Part shown: piece by piece, positions 1-8,129 of the stretch
Layout: the number at the start of each line of letters is the position of its first letter
Position numbering within the stretch: the stretch's first letter is position 1
Source of the DNA: G963665085 sp963665085
Lineage (GTDB): Bacteria > Bacteroidota > Bacteroidia > Bacteroidales > JAAAOM01
Reading direction: 5' to 3'
DNA length: 64,000 nucleotides
Assembly: GCA_963665085.2 (NCBI GenBank)
Contig: CAXXXS010000001.1
Location: 4,402,001-4,466,000 of the forward strand
Notes under the pieces: generated by a model
What the model saw: only the letters and a program-made list of their open reading frames with translations
The model's database searches: none
What the model was told of the DNA's origin: nothing
Translations under genes and position numbers: made by a program

Positions 1-31
1 TTAATTCTTTGAAGTAACTTAAACTTTATAT

Positions 32-1354
32 ATGAAGTTGAAATATTTTATAGTTTTAGCTTTAGTTGTGTTCTTCTTTTTTTTTGAAATTATTTTTTCT
101 CATTCAAAGAAAAACATTGCTAAAAACAATACAAATTTGGATATTATCCCTATTTCTCACCGAATTGATAATAAACTATCAAATAATAAGGAAACATTAG
201 AGGTAGACCGATTAATTGCCGATTTTTTAGTTAACCGAAAAATTAATGGGGCATCTGTAGCCATTTCTAAAGATGACAAATTGGTTTATGCAAAAGGTTT
301 TGGTTATGCTGATAAAGAGGCAAAAATACCTGTTGAACCCAAGCATGTTTTTAGAATTGCCAGTGTTTCTAAACTCATTACGGCTGTAGCAATAATGAAA
401 CTTGAGGAAGAAGGCAAATTATCCCTGGAAGACAAAGTTTTTGGAATAGATGGGATTCTTAATGATTCGATGTATTTGAATTATACAGATTCTAATTATA
501 ATGATGTTACAATACATAATTTGCTAATACATAATGCAGGTTGGTCCAGAAGGAGTGGAGATCCGGTTTTTATGCCACTTACCATTGCAAAAAAAATGAA
601 GGTTGAACCTCCAATTTCTGCAGAAGTATTAATCCAATATGCCCTGTCTGGTGATTTGGTATATAAACCAGGAAAAAAATATAGTTATTCAAATCTTGGT
701 TACATCATATTAGGTGAGATTATTGAGAAAAAATCCGGAATGCCTTATGAGGAATATATAAAGTTTAACATTCTTGAACCGCTTGAAATATATGATATGC
801 AAATAGGTAATAACTTTATTGAAGACAGATTACCTAATGAAGTAAAATATTATGATTATGAATCAAATATTCAGGTGCATTCATTTGATGGCTCAGGAAG
901 AATAGTACCACAAGCATATGGTGGAAATAACATTCGTTTACTTGGTCCTGCCGGCGGATGGGTATGTTCTGCTGTAGAATTAATGAAATTAATAATTGCT
1001 ATTGATGGTTTTCCTGAATTTCCGGATATCTTAAAGCCTCAAACAATTGATTTAATGACAAATAAAGAACTAAATTCTCCAACTTTAATTGGTTGGAAAG
1101 GAACAGACGGTTATGGAAATTGGTGGCGGACTGGAACTCTTAGTGGAACGACAGCCCTGGTCTTAAGACAAAAAAATAATATCAACTGGGTAATATTATT
1201 AAATACAACAACCAAAAAGAGAAAAAGAATTCATAGCGATATTTCCCGATTAATGTTTACTTCAGTAGCCACAATAGAAGAATGGCCTGAAGAAGATCTG
1301 TTTAAACATTTTGAACCTTCAATATTTCAAGCACAAAAATTATCTGATCGATAA
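32..1354 (+). CDS. Serine hydrolase, beta-lactamase class C / penicillin-binding-like family
   Basis: A 440-residue protein with an N-terminal hydrophobic segment (about residues 4-22, a signal peptide or membrane anchor) followed by a class C beta-lactamase-type fold. The SxxK catalytic tetrad is seen as S111-V-S-K114, a YxN-type motif occurs in the stretch Y-S-Y-S-N around residue 220, and a C-terminal R-T-G-T-L-S-G segment matches the third (HxG/KTG-like) box. Members of this family act outside the cytoplasm as peptidases, esterases or lactamases, so the precise substrate cannot be read from sequence. It stands alone, with about 240 bp before the next gene. I am confident of the fold and not of the reaction. 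Confidence 0.85.
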   Translation: MKLKYFIVLALVVFFFFFEIIFSHSKKNIAKNNTNLDIIPISHRIDNKLSNNKETLEVDRLIADFLVNRKINGASVAISKDDKLVYAKGFGYADKEAKIPVEPKHVFRIASVSKLITAVAIMKLEEEGKLSLEDKVFGIDGILNDSMYLNYTDSNYNDVTIHNLLIHNAGWSRRSGDPVFMPLTIAKKMKVEPPISAEVLIQYALSGDLVYKPGKKYSYSNLGYIILGEIIEKKSGMPYEEYIKFNILEPLEIYDMQIGNNFIEDRLPNEVKYYDYESNIQVHSFDGSGRIVPQAYGGNNIRLLGPAGGWVCSAVELMKLIIAIDGFPEFPDILKPQTIDLMTNKELNSPTLIGWKGTDGYGNWWRTGTLSGTTALVLRQKNNINWVILLNTTTKKRKRIHSDISRLMFTSVATIEEWPEEDLFKHFEPSIFQAQKLSDR

Positions 1355-1597
1355 CTTTTTTTTTCTAATATTTTAAAAATCCTTCATTTTTTTTAAACAA
1401 AATGGAGAAATAAGCTGTTTATTGGTAAATTTAAATTACTAAGAATACTATACTATTTAGAATTTCTTATAATAAAACTAATTACAGTGTTTATAAATAA
1501 AAAAGTTACCTCTCGATTATTATTTAGAAAAGCTTTTAAAAAGATGCTCCTTTTTAATATTTGAGAATAATTATTGAAAAATAAAAATTTAATAAAT

Positions 1598-2887
1598 ATG
1601 TCAAAATTTGAACTTTTAATGCCTAAATTGGGTGAGAGTGTTCAGGAGGCAACAATTACAAAGTGGTTTAAAAAAGAAGGAGATATGGTTGAAGAAGAAG
1701 ACCCAATCCTTGAAATAGCAACCGATAAAGTTGATTCTGAAATACCTTCGCCAGTTGATGGAAAAATCACAAAAATTTTATTTAAAGAAAACGATGTCGT
1801 TCCGGTAGGAAAAGTTATAGCGTATATTAGTTTAGAAGGGGAAGATGATTCGGATTCTTCGAATTCAAAAGAAACAGATACTAGTTCTCAGCCTGCTTCT
1901 GAAGAATATCAATCTGAGGAATCTTCAAATTCAGAAGATTTTAAAGATGCGAAAAGATTTTATTCCCCTCTTGTTAAGAATATAGCTAAATCAGAGAATA
2001 TCTCATTAGATGAACTCGAAAATATTGAAGGTTCTGGAATAAATGGAAGAGTAAAAAAAGAAGATGTTTTAGATTATATGAATAATCGTTCATCTTCACC
2101 AAAACAAGAGCAACAGGCTCCAGTTAAGGCTCAAGAAACAGTTAAAGAAACTCCAAAAGTAAATGTTCCTGTTTATCCAGGAGATGAGATTATCGAAATG
2201 GATCGCATGAGAAAAATGATTGCAGATCATATGGTCATGTCAAAACAGGTTTCACCTCACGTAACAAACTTTATTGAAGTTGATGTTACAGGAATTGTAA
2301 AATGGAGGGATAAAGTAAAAGGTGAGTTTCAGAAAAATGAAGGAGTTAAACTTACTTATTTACCTATATTTACAGAGGCAATATCAAAAGCTCTTAAAGA
2401 TTACCCCAGGGTAAATTCTTCTGTAGATGGCACCAAAATGATATTAAGAAAGAATATCAACATAGGTATTGCTGTTGCATTACCAGATGGAAATTTAATT
2501 GTTCCTGTAATAAAGAATGCAGATCAGAAGAACTTACTCGGTTTAACTGTTGAAATGAATACTCTTGCTGAAAAGGCCCGAACAAATAAACTTTCACCGG
2601 ATGATATTCAACAAGGAACTTTTTCAATTTCAAACTTTGGAACTTTTAAAAATGTTACCGGAACGCCTGTTATAAATCAACCTCAAACAGCAATTATGGC
2701 TGTTGGTACCATCGAGAAAAAACCAGCTGTTTTGGAAACTCCATCAGGAGATGTTATTGCAATCAGGCATAAAATGTTTTTAGCACTAACCTATGATCAC
2801 AGGATTATTGATGGTGCTTTAGGAGGTGCATTTTTGAAAAGAGTAGCCGACTATCTCGAAGCATTTGATATGAATAGAAAAATTTAA
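1598..2887 (+). CDS. 2-oxoacid dehydrogenase complex E2 (dihydrolipoyl acyltransferase)
   Basis: The E2 core subunit transfers acyl groups from lipoyl-lysine to CoA. In order it shows a lipoyl domain (first ~80 residues; the lipoylated lysine lies in E-I-A-T-D-K-V-D), an acidic Ser/Glu linker, a peripheral subunit-binding domain (about 125-165), a second linker and the catalytic domain with the HxxxDG active-site motif (D-H-R-I-I-D-G) near the end. I chose the ATG at 1598 rather than a TTG eight codons upstream because the lipoyl domain begins right after it. The fused E1 gene follows after 20 bp, so the two probably form an operon. Substrate is unsettled between branched-chain 2-oxoacids and pyruvate. 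Confidence 0.92.
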   Translation: MSKFELLMPKLGESVQEATITKWFKKEGDMVEEEDPILEIATDKVDSEIPSPVDGKITKILFKENDVVPVGKVIAYISLEGEDDSDSSNSKETDTSSQPASEEYQSEESSNSEDFKDAKRFYSPLVKNIAKSENISLDELENIEGSGINGRVKKEDVLDYMNNRSSSPKQEQQAPVKAQETVKETPKVNVPVYPGDEIIEMDRMRKMIADHMVMSKQVSPHVTNFIEVDVTGIVKWRDKVKGEFQKNEGVKLTYLPIFTEAISKALKDYPRVNSSVDGTKMILRKNINIGIAVALPDGNLIVPVIKNADQKNLLGLTVEMNTLAEKARTNKLSPDDIQQGTFSISNFGTFKNVTGTPVINQPQTAIMAVGTIEKKPAVLETPSGDVIAIRHKMFLALTYDHRIIDGALGGAFLKRVADYLEAFDMNRKI

Positions 2888-2907
2888 CTATAACAATTTT
2901 ATTCAAA

Positions 2908-4947
2908 ATGGAAGTACCAAAAATTTATAACATAAAAAATACAGATAAAGAGATTCTGGAAAAATGGTTCCGATTAATGACCGTTGGCAGAATGCTTGAT
3001 GACAGGGCCCCAAATTATTTAAAACAGGCAATTGGATGGTCGTATCACGCTCCATATGCTGGTCATGATGGAATTCAACTTGCAATTGGTCAAACTTTTG
3101 ACAAGAAAACAGACCATTTGTTTCCATATTACCGTGATATGTTAACTAATATCTCTGCCGGTTTAACAGCAGAAGAAATCATTTACAATGGAATTTCTAA
3201 AGCTCCTGATGTAGCAGGAAGCGGTCGACATATGTCTAACCACTTTGCAAAACCAGCATGGAATATACACAATGTATCGTCTTGTACAGGTAACCATACG
3301 CTCCATGCAACGGGTGTTGGGCGTGCTATTAAAAAATACAAAGGCAAAGGTGTCTCAATCTCATCTCAGGGAGAATCATCTGTTTCTGAAGGGTATGTAT
3401 ATGAAGCCATCAATGGGGCTTCAAATGAGCAATTACCTGTTATTTTTGTATTCCAGGATAATGGCTATGGAATTTCTGTACCCAAGAAAGATCAAACAGC
3501 AAACAGGAAAGTTGCAGATAATTTCAAAGGATTTAAAAATCTTAGGGTTATTCATTGTAATGGTAAAGATGTTTTTGATTCTATGAATGCCATGACAGAA
3601 GCAAAGAAATGGGCTGTTGAGAATCAAAAACCTGTTATTGTTCATGCAAATTGTGTCCGTATTCATTCTCATTCAAATTCTGATAGACATGAATTATATA
3701 GAGATGATTATGAATTGAATTATGTAAAAGATTATGATCCTCTGGCTAAATTCAGAAGATTACTACTTCGATATGATCGTTTCACAGAAGATGAATTGGT
3801 TAAAATCGAGGCAGAGATGAAGGATGTTGTTAAAAAGGCACATAAAAAAGGATTAAGTGCACCGGATCCAACACCAGAATCAATTCATGATTTTGTTATT
3901 CCAGAACCTTATAAACCAGTTGAGTTTACTGATGGGACACACAATTCTGATGGTGAAAAGAAAAAGCTAATTGAAGGGTTAAATGAAACATTAAAAGCAG
4001 AGTTCAGGCACAATCCAGATACATATATTTGGGGACAAGATATAGCAAATAAAGACAAAGGGGGTATTTTTAATGTCTCCAAAGGTATGCAACAGGAATT
4101 TGGAGTTGAAAGAGTTTTTAATGCGCCAATAGCCGAAGATTTCATTATGGGTACAGCAAATGGTATGGTACGTTACAACAAAAATATTCGTGTTGTAGTA
4201 GAAGGTGCTGAGTTTGCCGATTATTTCTGGCCTGCAATGGAACAATTTGTAGAAACAACGCATGAATATTGGAGAACGAATGGGCAGTTTAGTCCGAATA
4301 TAGTTGTTCGATTAGCTTCAGGTGGATATATTGGAGGTGGTTTATACCATTCACAAACCATTGAAGGAGCATTAACAACATTTCCGGGAACAAGAGTTGT
4401 ATATCCTTCATTCGCTGATGATGCCGCTGGTTTACTTCGTGTAGCGATGCGTTCAGAAGGGATGACAGTATTTCTTGAACCTAAATCATTATATAATGCT
4501 CCTATAGCAGCAACACCTATACCAGATAATTTTGAAGTTCCTTTTGGAAAAGCAAGAACCAGAAGGGTAGGAAAGGATATGACCATTTTAACTTATGGTA
4601 ATACTACCCATATGTCTTTGGAGGCAGCTCAAAAACTTTCTGAAGAAGGAATCGATATAGAGGTTATTGATTTACGTTCATTAGTTCCTTTGGACAAGGA
4701 AACTATTCTTGAGTCAGTGAAAAAAACAGGAAAAGTATTAATTGTTCATGAGGATAAAGTATTCTCAGGCTTTGGAGGAGAACTTGCCGCAATAATAAGT
4801 GACGAAGTATTTGAATACCTTGATGGTCCAATTAAAAGAGTAGGCTCAACTTTTACGCCTGTTGGATTTAACCGTATTCTTGAAAAAGCTGTTTTACCAA
4901 ATGCAGATAAAATTCTTGCTGCAGCTAGAGAATTGTATCAATATTAA
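2908..4947 (+). CDS. 2-oxoacid dehydrogenase E1, fused alpha and beta subunits
   Basis: This 679-residue protein is the thiamine-diphosphate-dependent decarboxylase of the complex whose E2 is the preceding gene. Residues ~1-330 match the E1-alpha half, with the ThDP-binding stretch G-E-S-S-V-S-E-G followed by the N-G-Y-G-I-S segment. Residues ~345-679 match the E1-beta half (G-Q-D-I-A, then E-D-F-I-M-G-T-A-N-G and a transketolase C-terminal domain). The alpha-beta fusion in one chain is common in Bacteroidota and is usually annotated as a 2-oxoisovalerate-type dehydrogenase. It is probably co-transcribed with E2 upstream and a flavodoxin 10 bp downstream. No E3 gene lies in this window. Confidence 0.92.
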   Translation: MEVPKIYNIKNTDKEILEKWFRLMTVGRMLDDRAPNYLKQAIGWSYHAPYAGHDGIQLAIGQTFDKKTDHLFPYYRDMLTNISAGLTAEEIIYNGISKAPDVAGSGRHMSNHFAKPAWNIHNVSSCTGNHTLHATGVGRAIKKYKGKGVSISSQGESSVSEGYVYEAINGASNEQLPVIFVFQDNGYGISVPKKDQTANRKVADNFKGFKNLRVIHCNGKDVFDSMNAMTEAKKWAVENQKPVIVHANCVRIHSHSNSDRHELYRDDYELNYVKDYDPLAKFRRLLLRYDRFTEDELVKIEAEMKDVVKKAHKKGLSAPDPTPESIHDFVIPEPYKPVEFTDGTHNSDGEKKKLIEGLNETLKAEFRHNPDTYIWGQDIANKDKGGIFNVSKGMQQEFGVERVFNAPIAEDFIMGTANGMVRYNKNIRVVVEGAEFADYFWPAMEQFVETTHEYWRTNGQFSPNIVVRLASGGYIGGGLYHSQTIEGALTTFPGTRVVYPSFADDAAGLLRVAMRSEGMTVFLEPKSLYNAPIAATPIPDNFEVPFGKARTRRVGKDMTILTYGNTTHMSLEAAQKLSEEGIDIEVIDLRSLVPLDKETILESVKKTGKVLIVHEDKVFSGFGGELAAIISDEVFEYLDGPIKRVGSTFTPVGFNRILEKAVLPNADKILAAARELYQY

Positions 4948-4957
4948 AATTTAACCA

Positions 4958-5464
4958 ATGAAAAAAACAGGTATATTTTACAGTTTTAATACAGACAAAA
5001 CAAAGAATGTTGCAAAGCAAATTCTTAAAGAGTTTAAAGATAATTCTATTGAAGAAATTAATGTTGAAAATGTTGATACAACAGAATTCTTAGGATATGA
5101 TAACTATATTCTAGGCGTACCAACCTGGTTTGATGGAGAATTACCAAATTATTGGGATGAATTTCTTCCAGCCATTGAAGATGAAGGCTTTTCTGGAAAA
5201 ATAATAGCTTTATTTGGTCTTGGAGATCAAAAAGATTATCCTGAAAATTTTGTTGATGCAATTGGAGTTCTTGGAGAGTTTTTAGAAGAAAGAGGAGCTA
5301 CTATTGTAGGATTAACATCAACAGAAGGTTATTTTTATGAAAGTTCCAGGGCAGAAAGGGATGGTAAATTTCTTGGATTAGCAATAGATTTTGAAAATCA
5401 ATCTAATTTAAATGACAAAAGAATTAGTGATTGGGTTAAAGATTTGAAAAAGAGTTTTAAATAA
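4958..5464 (+). CDS. Flavodoxin
   Basis: A 168-residue flavodoxin, a small FMN-binding electron carrier. The N-terminus (beta strand then Y-S-F-N-T-D-K-T) is the phosphate-binding loop, with serine and threonine as in long-chain flavodoxins. L-G-V-P-T-W-F-D-G-E-L-P is the typical first isoalloxazine-contacting loop, and F-G-L-G-D-Q-K-D-Y-P-E-N-F is the second. Length fits the family. It sits 10 bp after the E1 gene and ahead of a strong terminator, so it is the last gene of that unit; whether it takes electrons connected to 2-oxoacid oxidation is inference from position only. Confidence 0.92.
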   Translation: MKKTGIFYSFNTDKTKNVAKQILKEFKDNSIEEINVENVDTTEFLGYDNYILGVPTWFDGELPNYWDEFLPAIEDEGFSGKIIALFGLGDQKDYPENFVDAIGVLGEFLEERGATIVGLTSTEGYFYESSRAERDGKFLGLAIDFENQSNLNDKRISDWVKDLKKSFK

Positions 5465-5487
5465 TAGCCCTTTCATAAAATTTATAC

Positions 5488-5527
5488 AAGCCTCTTCCTG
5501 AGTATGATACAGGGAGGGGCTTTTTTT
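5488..5527 (+). terminator. Rho-independent terminator after the flavodoxin gene
   Basis: A GC-rich inverted repeat (AAGCCTCTTCCTG pairing, with G-U wobbles, to CAGGGAGGGGCTT) is followed by a run of seven T residues. It lies 24 bp after the flavodoxin stop codon. Confidence 0.8.
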
Positions 5528-5602
5528 ATTTTATATTGTCTAACATCTTGATTTACATGCTTTTTTTTTGTATCTTATACCATAACTATAAACTAATATG
5601 AT

Positions 5603-6373
5603 ATGAACTCCCAGAGAATTATTGAAGCATGGGGAGCCATTACCAAAGAGGAAAAGGTGAGGTCAATTAGGTTAAATTCATTGAATAATTTTTTAGTTTT
5701 AGAAAATATCGAACCTTTTCCAGGTTATTTTGGTGAGAACCTTCCTACGGGCACTCGTCCCAGATCCATCTTTTTGATCTTAGCAAAAAAATACAAAGCT
5801 GAAGATCTGATGCGCACTCTTAAAAGAGTAAGTCAAAAAATACAACATAAATGCTATGGTTGTTTTGGCTATATTCAGATGTATAATCATAAAAACTACT
5901 GCATAAGGATAAAAAATCTTGATTGTTTTGATACAATTAATACGCTCCAGTCTTACCTTCAGGAAGAAGGGATTGAATTTATGAAACATAAAGGTTTAAC
6001 TGAAAATGCGCTAATAAAAGTTTATAAACCATTTCTTATAAGTGAAGCTGAAAGCGGGAAATATGAAGATCAATTGGAAGAAGATAAAGTATATCTGAGA
6101 TATCCGTATCATGTTTCCTGGAACGACTTCAAAGAAATTACCCAGCGCGTCCGTTATAATCTATCAAATAACTTATTTGATGCAGCACTTTGTACTATTT
6201 GGAATCTAAATGGGCCTACTGATTTAATACGTCTTTTTGATAGGAGAAGAAATAGTTTAAGAACAAATTTAATACATCAATTGTATTTGAGAGAAACAAA
6301 AGTATGGATAAAAGAAAATTACAAAGAAGATATTATAGATACAGCGAATAAAAGTCATTTCTATATTTCTTGA
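5603..6373 (+). CDS. Hypothetical protein, 256 aa
   Basis: I do not recognise this family. It has no signal peptide or membrane segment and looks cytoplasmic: basic, rich in Tyr, Lys, Arg and Leu, with several cysteines clustered around residues 93-115. A central acidic segment (about 150-170) splits it into two halves. The ATG at 5603 is used because an ATG five bases upstream runs into a stop at once. It is a single-gene unit between the terminator at 5488-5527 and a bidirectional terminator at 6394-6427. The intact frame and the isolation by terminators support a real gene. Confidence 0.7.
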   Translation: MNSQRIIEAWGAITKEEKVRSIRLNSLNNFLVLENIEPFPGYFGENLPTGTRPRSIFLILAKKYKAEDLMRTLKRVSQKIQHKCYGCFGYIQMYNHKNYCIRIKNLDCFDTINTLQSYLQEEGIEFMKHKGLTENALIKVYKPFLISEAESGKYEDQLEEDKVYLRYPYHVSWNDFKEITQRVRYNLSNNLFDAALCTIWNLNGPTDLIRLFDRRRNSLRTNLIHQLYLRETKVWIKENYKEDIIDTANKSHFYIS

Positions 6374-6393
6374 CCTCAAATTAAGTTTATATC

Positions 6394-6427
6394 AAAAAAA
6401 GCTGGGATTTCCCCAGCTTTTTTTTGA
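6394..6427. terminator. Bidirectional terminator between convergent genes
   Basis: A near-perfect inverted repeat with A-run, GCTGGG, a short loop, CCCAGC and T-run gives a stem followed by T residues on both strands. It sits between the hypothetical gene ending at 6373 and the lipoprotein gene ending at 6450 on the other strand. Confidence 0.85.
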
Positions 6428-6449
6428 TAAAGAGTGAGCTATTTACAAT

Positions 6450-7304
6450 TTAAGGAATAAGTCTTCTTGCAGGTTTTCTTAATTGTAGAACGATATCTTT
6501 GGTTTCACCATCTTTAGTAACTGTTGCATAAGGATCACATTCACCATCACCATAATCCAGAATAATTGGAGATTCCTCTTCAATAACAATTTCAACTGTT
6601 CCGGATTTAATAAACGAACAGGTTGGTGCGGCAACAAGTTCTGTTAATGTTCTTGTATAGCTTTCGCCAAGATAATTTACACCAGTAGAAGTTCCATTAA
6701 TTAAATAATAATCATCAGCTCGATCCCAGAAGTTATCACCTAAGTACCAAAGTCTTGTTTTCTCTGCTTCACGTGTAACAACTGTGCTATCTTCAAAAGT
6801 AATTTGACCACCTTCCAGATTTATTGAAAACATAACTTCTGTAGAATCAGCATTCATGCCTTCACTTACAATCGTTTTTGTGCCTTCTAATTTTACATCA
6901 TTAACATAATAATCTTCAAAAGTGATAATTTTTGTAGCTCCTGATTGCCACATTTTACCGCCAAACCTTTTTATAATAATTTTTCCACTTCGACTTAGTG
7001 TTCTATCAAAGACAGAATACTCACATTCTCCATTATAAGTTATGGTAATTATTAATGTGTCTCCACTCCATTCTTTATCTACATCTCTACATAAAATCGT
7101 AGATGCAGATCTTACGGATAAGTCTGTATCAGCATTTTCAGCATCATTAAATACATCATCCAGAATATTTGTAGCTAAAGCATCATCTTCAGCTATTTCT
7201 AATTCTGCATCCATATTTACACTTGTAGTTTTTTCTTTTTCGCAAGACGAAAAGAAAATACTGATTGCAAAAAGGCTCAATAATAGAATATTAATTTTTT
7301 TCAT
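6450..7304 (-). CDS. Putative lipoprotein, function unknown
   Basis: About 284 residues from the ATG at 7304 (M-K-K-I-N-I-L-L-L-S), which begins a classic lipoprotein signal: hydrophobic core followed by the lipobox-like F-F-S-S-C. The mature part starts with a lysine/glutamate-rich stretch and is predicted mostly beta, with repeated patterns such as T-I-T-Y-N-G-E-C-E-Y and a matching segment near the C-terminus. No catalytic motif is visible. Bacteroidota encode many such envelope lipoproteins. A start eight codons further upstream is possible but would place extra residues before the signal. It is probably monocistronic. Confidence 0.75.
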   Translation of the reverse strand: MKKINILLLSLFAISIFFSSCEKEKTTSVNMDAELEIAEDDALATNILDDVFNDAENADTDLSVRSASTILCRDVDKEWSGDTLIITITYNGECEYSVFDRTLSRSGKIIIKRFGGKMWQSGATKIITFEDYYVNDVKLEGTKTIVSEGMNADSTEVMFSINLEGGQITFEDSTVVTREAEKTRLWYLGDNFWDRADDYYLINGTSTGVNYLGESYTRTLTELVAAPTCSFIKSGTVEIVIEEESPIILDYGDGECDPYATVTKDGETKDIVLQLRKPARRLIP

Positions 7305-7664
7305 GACTCTAAATTTTAAGTGATTCAATAATTGCTTTTAAATTTTGTTTCACTCGTTTAGATGTCACATAAAGGTGATGGTTTAATCAGGAGATTTTTT
7401 TTATTACCTAAAATTCGCTAGCAAAATTTATAAACCGCTGAGTGCGCAGAGAAAACTTCCCCAAAATGGCATAGCCGTAAGGCTAAGATGTAAAGGATCC
7501 CCCTCAAATCATGCAAAGCTGGATATTTTTTTCCTCTCTTGAAAGAGAGGGAAAGATTGAGTCACTGACTCAATCAGGGAGAGTAAATGTTAAACGAATA
7601 TAAAATAGAAGTAAATTTTATTTTTTCTATTAGCCTAACTGTTTTATAATCTAACAAGAGAAAA
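7305..7664. repeat. Intergenic region with a cluster of three hairpins
   Basis: No gene is seen in this 360-bp gap. It contains three palindromes in tandem: TAGCC-GTAA-GGCTA at 7472-7485; CCTCTCTT-GA-AAGAGAGG at 7533-7550; and a 21-base palindrome, GATTGAGTCA on each side of a central C, at 7555-7575. None is followed by the T-run of a terminator. The cluster resembles a decayed mobile repeat (MITE or REP-like), but shares no obvious sequence with the P and Q elements of the island further right. Confidence 0.5.
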
Positions 7665-8048
7665 TTAACATCTTCTAACTGCTATGACTTCAATTTCTAT
7701 TTTAGCATTTAATGGTAGCCTTGATACTTCAAAAGCGGTTCTTGCCGGAAAATTATTTGTAAACTGTGTTTTATATATTTCGTTCATAGCTTGAAAGTCA
7801 TCCATATTATCTAACAGACATGTAACTTTAATGGCACTATCTAAAGTATAACCACCTTCTCTTAAAATATTGCTTATATTTTTAAATGCTTGTTTTGTCT
7901 CTTCAACAATACCACCTTCTACAAGATTACCTGTTTCTGGATCTATACCAAGTTGGCCAGATAGAAATACAATATCATTGTTTTCAATAGCTTGAGAATA
8001 TGGACCTATTGGTTTTGGGGCTTGATTTGAATTAATTATTTTTTTCAT
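7665..8048 (-). CDS. ridA: RidA family deaminase (reactive enamine/imine deaminase)
   Basis: A 127-residue YjgF/YER057c/UK114 protein. It shows the family hallmarks: N-terminal N-Q-A-P-K-P-I-G-P-Y-S-Q-A, then F-L-S-G-Q-L-G-I-D-P-E-T-G, V-K-V-T-C-L-L-D-N-M-D-D-F, and P-A-R-T-A-F-E-V with the conserved arginine, ending in I-E-V-I-A-V. RidA proteins hydrolyse reactive 2-aminoacrylate-type enamines made by PLP enzymes. I use the ATG at 8048 (M-K-K-I-I-N), since the nine codons before it match nothing in the family. It lies 81 bp downstream of the lptD stop on the same strand and could be transcribed with it. Confidence 0.93.
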   Translation of the reverse strand: MKKIINSNQAPKPIGPYSQAIENNDIVFLSGQLGIDPETGNLVEGGIVEETKQAFKNISNILREGGYTLDSAIKVTCLLDNMDDFQAMNEIYKTQFTNNFPARTAFEVSRLPLNAKIEIEVIAVRRC

Positions 8049-8129
8049 TCTACTATTTTTATTTAAAAATAGCAAAATGAATCTCCTTTAGCAATACTTT
8101 TCTTTTATGATAAGAGTTAAAAAAAGATC

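Noticed and set aside
3245..4586. Several open frames on both strands within the E1 gene
   Set aside because: They overlap a complete, well-conserved E1 alpha/beta coding sequence and encode nothing recognisable.
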